In this document: positions 60,466 to 64,000 of the stretch, one piece after another | How positions within the stretch are numbered: the stretch's first letter is position 1 | Layout: each line of letters starts with the position of its first letter | Origin: Vibrio lentus | Lineage (GTDB): Bacteria; Pseudomonadota; Gammaproteobacteria; Enterobacterales; Vibrionaceae | Reading direction: 5' to 3' | DNA length: 64,000 bases | Assembly (NCBI RefSeq): GCF_030409755.1 | Contig: NZ_JAUFQE010000002.1 | Span: 1,798,001-1,862,000, forward strand | Notes under the pieces: generated by a model | Told to the model about the DNA's origin: nothing | Databases searched by the model: none | What the model saw: only the letters and a program-made list of their open reading frames with translations | Made by a program: the position numbers and the translations under genes

Positions 60466-60503
60466 CAAACGCCTCAATTTCGATTGGGGCGTTTTCTTTT
60501 TTG
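60466..60503 (+). terminator. Terminator after pflA
   Basis: AAACGCCTCAAT/ATTGGGGCGTTTT hairpin with T run. Confidence 0.8.
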
Positions 60504-60661
60504 GTTAAAACAATCCTTTCACTTTTCTTTACAACTTTTGTTTATCAATTCAAAAAATCATATTAAATCCGTGTTGAGATCATGTTTCCACTCGTAGGAA
60601 TGCTGTTACTCTTACTGCAACAAAAGAATATAACATTTAGTTTTTTAGTGAGGCTCCTCCC

Positions 60662-61162
60662 ATGGAAATGACCAATGCTCAGCGTCTAATTCTATCAAAT
60701 CAATATTACCTAATGTCTCAAATGGATCCTGAGAACTCAGCTAAATACCAACGTCTACAAACGGTTGTAGAGCGTGGTTACGAACTTCAAATGCGTGAAC
60801 TGAACAAAGAATTTGGTTGTTTGACTGAAGCAGAATGTCGCGAAGTTATCGACATCATGGAGATGTACCATGCCATGCAAGAGTCGAACAAGATGCTAGC
60901 AGAACAAGAGCGCGCTGAAGTTGATCAACGCCGCCTGCAGTTCCTAGGTTTTGATATCGCTTCTGAAGCACAAATCGTACATTACGTACGTTTCCTTGTT
61001 GATTCTGAAGGTCTTTACCCTCAATTCGACAAAGCAGATCACCACTTCAATAGCCAAATGCCAATGCTAGAGAAATACCGCCGCATGCTAACAACATGGC
61101 GTAATTGCCCTCGTCAGTACCACCTATGTGCGACAGAGCTTTCTCAAATCTTTAGCGCTTAA
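60662..61162 (+). CDS. yfbU: YfbU family protein
   Basis: 166 residues. [47 protein letters not shown] matches E. coli YfbU closely, including the start. Cytoplasmic, helical; YfbU has been linked to stress-related cell death but has no defined biochemistry. Single gene. Confidence 0.93.
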   Translation: MEMTNAQRLILSNQYYLMSQMDPENSAKYQRLQTVVERGYELQMRELNKEFGCLTEAECREVIDIMEMYHAMQESNKMLAEQERAEVDQRRLQFLGFDIASEAQIVHYVRFLVDSEGLYPQFDKADHHFNSQMPMLEKYRRMLTTWRNCPRQYHLCATELSQIFSA

Positions 61163-61204
61163 TACGTTAATACATAAGCTTTAAGTTGGCTTATCACAGT
61201 TTCG

Positions 61205-61237
61205 AAAAAAGGGTTACTCATGATGAGTAACCCTTTT
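61205..61237. terminator. Bidirectional terminator yfbU/mipA-like
   Basis: AAAAAAGGGTTACTCAT and its complement form a nearly perfect palindrome between convergent genes. Confidence 0.88.
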
Positions 61238-61272
61238 TTAATGTTCGTGTATAAACAGACAAACCAAAGTAA

Positions 61273-62028
61273 TTAGAAGACGTAAGCAACACCGACGTTT
61301 GCAGCCATGTTAATGCCACTTTCAAGTATTGGGCTGTTCTCAATATCACCTTCAAGGTTGGTATAACGAACACCGCCGGTTACTCGGATATTTGGCGTCA
61401 CATGCAAATAACCACCTAAGCCAATAAAGTACTGACCATCCCAGTCTGCATCGAACTCATTCAAATTAGTTCTCGCCGCTTCTGCTGAACTCACCCCGTA
61501 CAAGTGATTATTCAAACGCTCACTGTTATAGGCATAGCCAATAGAAGGGGTAATCGCCCAACCATTGCGACGAATAGGTAAACGCCATGCCGCTTCTGCA
61601 TAGATGCCATTGTGTCTAAACCCTAAGTCAGAGCCAGCTGTCGCTTCAAACATCCCCACCAAGGTGATCACTTGGTAGCTGATACCACCTAACACTGATG
61701 CTTTACGTTCATCTAATTTTTGAATATCAACGTTATCAGAATCACCCGGCTTTAATGTTCTCGAATCATAAACCGCTCGAAACACAATATTCTGTGGAGA
61801 ACCAGCAGGAAGTAAGCGATAACCTGCACTGAATCCACGCATGAAAAAGTGCTCACCTTCATAACCAATCATAGGGATCACAGCACGGTTTGACGGTGTA
61901 TCTTTATAGACAGCAGGAGAATAAGAAGCGGCGACGCCCAGTGACCACTGTGAGATTTTTGCATGTGTTGCTGTCGAAGCCAGTAACGCAGCACTGATAG
62001 CCACTATTTTAAACCCATTATTCTTCAC
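61273..62028 (-). CDS. MipA/OmpV family outer-membrane protein
   Basis: 251 residues from a GTG start. Signal peptide MKNNGFKIVAISAALLASTATHA; mature part WSLGVAASYSPAVYKDTPSNRAVIPMIGYEGEHFFMRGFSAGYRLL, the MipA/OmpV opening; ends VGVAYVF with terminal Phe. MipA scaffolds murein enzymes in E. coli; OmpV-type members are antigens or adhesins. Specific role unknown. Confidence 0.85.
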   Translation of the reverse strand: MKNNGFKIVAISAALLASTATHAKISQWSLGVAASYSPAVYKDTPSNRAVIPMIGYEGEHFFMRGFSAGYRLLPAGSPQNIVFRAVYDSRTLKPGDSDNVDIQKLDERKASVLGGISYQVITLVGMFEATAGSDLGFRHNGIYAEAAWRLPIRRNGWAITPSIGYAYNSERLNNHLYGVSSAEAARTNLNEFDADWDGQYFIGLGGYLHVTPNIRVTGGVRYTNLEGDIENSPILESGINMAANVGVAYVF

Positions 62029-62382
62029 TACATCTACCTATTTATTGAGCAATTTTTGATAACGCCGCGCATTATATGGTACTTCATTCTAGGAAATCAA
62101 TAGAGCTCAGTTATACATCTAATACACATAAATCTAGTATGGGTATTATTAAGCGACCTAAAATCACAAAACAAACGGCTATATCCTCTCGAATGTAAAA
62201 TAATTGGATTCTACACGCCTCAAGTTGCCTATTGCTCTCACTACGTTTTTCACACGCAAAATTGTAAATAAATACATAATTGTTAAGCAAAATTGTGGAA
62301 GCGGGTCTAATCTTAAAATGTAGGGAGAGCCTATTTTTCAATCGCTCATCAGTTTTGACTGGTTAACAAGGGGAATGTGACT
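62029..62382. other. Intergenic region mipA-like/prkA
   Basis: 354 A/T-rich bases between diverging genes; promoters for both expected. No gene or motif recognised. Confidence 0.45.
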
Positions 62383-64000
62383 ATGAGTATTTTTGACCAC
62401 TATCAATCACGTTATGAAGCAGCCAAGGAAGAAGAGCTCACATTGCAAGAGTTCTTAGGGCTGTGTAAAGACGATAAAAGTGCTTACGCTAACGCTGCTG
62501 AGCGCTTACTACTGGCCATCGGCGAACCGGAGGTTATAGACACCGCTCAAGACCCCCATCTAAGTCGTATTTTCTCGAACCGTGTCATATCGCGTTACAG
62601 CGAGTTTAAAGATTTCTATGGCATGGAAGATGCGATTGAACAGATTGTTTCTTACCTAAAACACGCTGCACAAGGTTTAGAAGAACGTAAACAGATCCTT
62701 TATCTACTTGGCCCTGTGGGCGGTGGTAAATCTTCTCTTGCTGAAAAGCTAAAAGCACTGATGCAAAAACTGCCAATCTATGTGCTGTCTGCTGATGGTG
62801 AGCGAAGCCCAGTAAATGATCACCCCTTCTGTCTGTTCGACGTAAACGAAGATGGCGATCTTTTGAAGCAAGAGTACGGAATAGAGAAGCGCTACATCCG
62901 CTCTATCATGTCACCTTGGGCTGCAAAACGCCTCCATGATTTCGGTGGTGATATTTCTAAATTCAAAGTCATCAAGCTGCGTCCTTCGATTCTCGACCAA
63001 GTTGCGATCGCGAAGACAGAGCCGGGTGATGAAAACAACCAAGATATCTCTTCACTTGTAGGTAAAGTCGATATTCGTAAACTTGAGCACTTCTCTCAAG
63101 ATGATCCGGATGCCTACAGCTACTCTGGTGCACTGTGTAAAGCCAACCAAGGTGTGATGGAATTTGTGGAGATGTTCAAGGCGCCAATCAAAGTCTTGCA
63201 CCCTCTACTTACGGCAACACAAGAAGGTAACTTCAACGGTACCGAAGGGCTTTCCGCTCTGCCGTTTGATGGCATGATTTTGGCTCACTCGAATGAGTCA
63301 GAGTGGCAAACATTCCGTAATAACAAGAACAACGAAGCCTTCCTTGACCGTGTGTACATTGTAAAAGTCCCTTACTGTCTACGCGTCTCTGAAGAAGTGA
63401 AGATCTACCAGAAATTGCTTGAGCACAGTGAACTCTCAAATGCACCATGTTCACCAAGTACACTCGCTCTGCTATCGCAATTCAGCATCCTTTCGAGACT
63501 GAAAGAGCCTGAAAACTCTTCTCTGTTCTCAAAAATGCGTGTTTACGATGGTGAGACTCTAAAAGACACCGATCCAAAAGCGAAGAGTTACCAAGAATAC
63601 CGAGATTATGCTGGCGTTGACGAAGGCATGTCTGGACTATCAACGCGTTTCGCCTTTAAGATTCTGTCTCGCGTGTTCAACTTCGACCAAGCCGAAGTGG
63701 CGGCAAACCCGGTTCACTTGTTCTACGTTATTGAACAACAGATCGAACGTGAGCAGTTCCCTCAAGAAACCGCTGAGAAGTATCTTGAGTTCTTGAAAGG
63801 ATACCTAGTACCGCGTTACGTAGAATTCATTGGTAAAGAAATTCAGACCGCTTACCTAGAGTCTTACTCTGAGTACGGACAGAATATCTTCGACCGTTAC
63901 GTCACTTACGCTGACTTCTGGATTCAAGACCAAGAGTACCGTGATCCAGAAACCGGACAGCTATTTGACCGTGCTTCTCTGAATGGTGAACTTGAGAAAA
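62383..64000 (+). CDS. prkA: PrkA-family serine protein kinase (YeaG), partial
   Basis: 539 codons lie in the window and the frame is open at the edge; E. coli YeaG is 644 residues. Starts MSIFDHYQSRYEAAKEEELTLQEFLGLCKDD, with an AAGGGG site upstream. AAA+-type N-terminal domain with Walker A GPVGGGKSSL, followed by HPLLTATQEGNFNGTEGLSALPFDGMI. The C-terminal kinase-like domain is cut off. In enterics yeaG is followed by yeaH and ycgB and responds to nitrogen or sigma-S stress; those genes would be beyond the window. Confidence 0.95.
   Translation, partial: MSIFDHYQSRYEAAKEEELTLQEFLGLCKDDKSAYANAAERLLLAIGEPEVIDTAQDPHLSRIFSNRVISRYSEFKDFYGMEDAIEQIVSYLKHAAQGLEERKQILYLLGPVGGGKSSLAEKLKALMQKLPIYVLSADGERSPVNDHPFCLFDVNEDGDLLKQEYGIEKRYIRSIMSPWAAKRLHDFGGDISKFKVIKLRPSILDQVAIAKTEPGDENNQDISSLVGKVDIRKLEHFSQDDPDAYSYSGALCKANQGVMEFVEMFKAPIKVLHPLLTATQEGNFNGTEGLSALPFDGMILAHSNESEWQTFRNNKNNEAFLDRVYIVKVPYCLRVSEEVKIYQKLLEHSELSNAPCSPSTLALLSQFSILSRLKEPENSSLFSKMRVYDGETLKDTDPKAKSYQEYRDYAGVDEGMSGLSTRFAFKILSRVFNFDQAEVAANPVHLFYVIEQQIEREQFPQETAEKYLEFLKGYLVPRYVEFIGKEIQTAYLESYSEYGQNIFDRYVTYADFWIQDQEYRDPETGQLFDRASLNGELEK

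Noticed and set aside
62111..62341. 76-codon minus-strand frame before prkA
   Set aside because: Composition typical of translated A/T-rich promoter DNA, no start signals.

Overview
The window is about 64 kb of chromosome from a marine gammaproteobacterium, almost certainly a Vibrio. This rests on the gene content and order: monomeric NADP-isocitrate dehydrogenase beside cspD-clpS-clpA, aat-bpt-infA, glgC-glgA, topA/yciN/aroA, dinG, priC-rsmS-roxA, a c-di-GMP riboswitch ahead of a TfoY-type gene, and a pflB locus. Species cannot be fixed from the sequence alone. No rRNA or tRNA gene was seen.

Layout. 1-7.1 kb: elyC, arcA, torD, purR, a GEMM-I riboswitch with tfoY, a VTT/DedA-like membrane protein, a DUF2007 zinc-ribbon protein and an alpha/beta hydrolase. 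7.3-15.9 kb: glgA and glgC, topA, yciN, aroA and a glycine-zipper protein. 15.9-21.4 kb: an N-degron block (aat, bpt, clpA, clpS) with infA and cspD. 21.7-31.5 kb: icd, rluE, a porin, dinG, a TSUP transporter and priC-rsmS-roxA, with a 7 x 7-bp tandem repeat before roxA. 31.7-42.3 kb: a chemoreceptor, emrD, oligopeptidase B, xthA and an arginine-type ABC importer. 43.0-60.4 kb: a fermentative locus (DUF3360-type permease, pflB, lpxR-like, pflA) split by an integrative element of about 11.1 kb. 60.6-64 kb: yfbU, a MipA/OmpV protein and the start of prkA, which runs off the window.

The key region is 47,017-58,164. The element cut pflB exactly where PFL and GrcA begin to be homologous (GGQHL). 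The truncated 707-residue PFL keeps its catalytic Cys417-Cys418 but loses the glycyl-radical domain, which remains as a 57-codon tail at 58,160-58,330. Just inside the left end the element carries an intact grcA. GrcA is the spare-part protein that supplies a glycyl-radical domain to damaged PFL in E. coli. The insertion therefore appears to carry its own repair for the gene it breaks, and the activase gene pflA lies just downstream. The element is flanked by 6-bp direct repeats (ACACCT) and imperfect inverted arms. It encodes two complete tyrosine recombinases, a recombinase-fold protein lacking an obvious active site, and a small coiled-coil protein. From memory this matches the intA-tfp-intB-srap set of strand-biased circularizing integrative elements (SEs). 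Its right half carries an IS5-family insertion, an Mrr-like nuclease gene with a membrane coiled-coil neighbour, and small ORFs.

Gene cooperation elsewhere: Aat and Bpt tag proteins for ClpS/ClpA degradation; GlgC and GlgA make glycogen; PriC restarts replication; RoxA hydroxylates ribosomal protein L16; ArcA and a possible FNR/CRP-type site fit with redox control of the fermentative genes.
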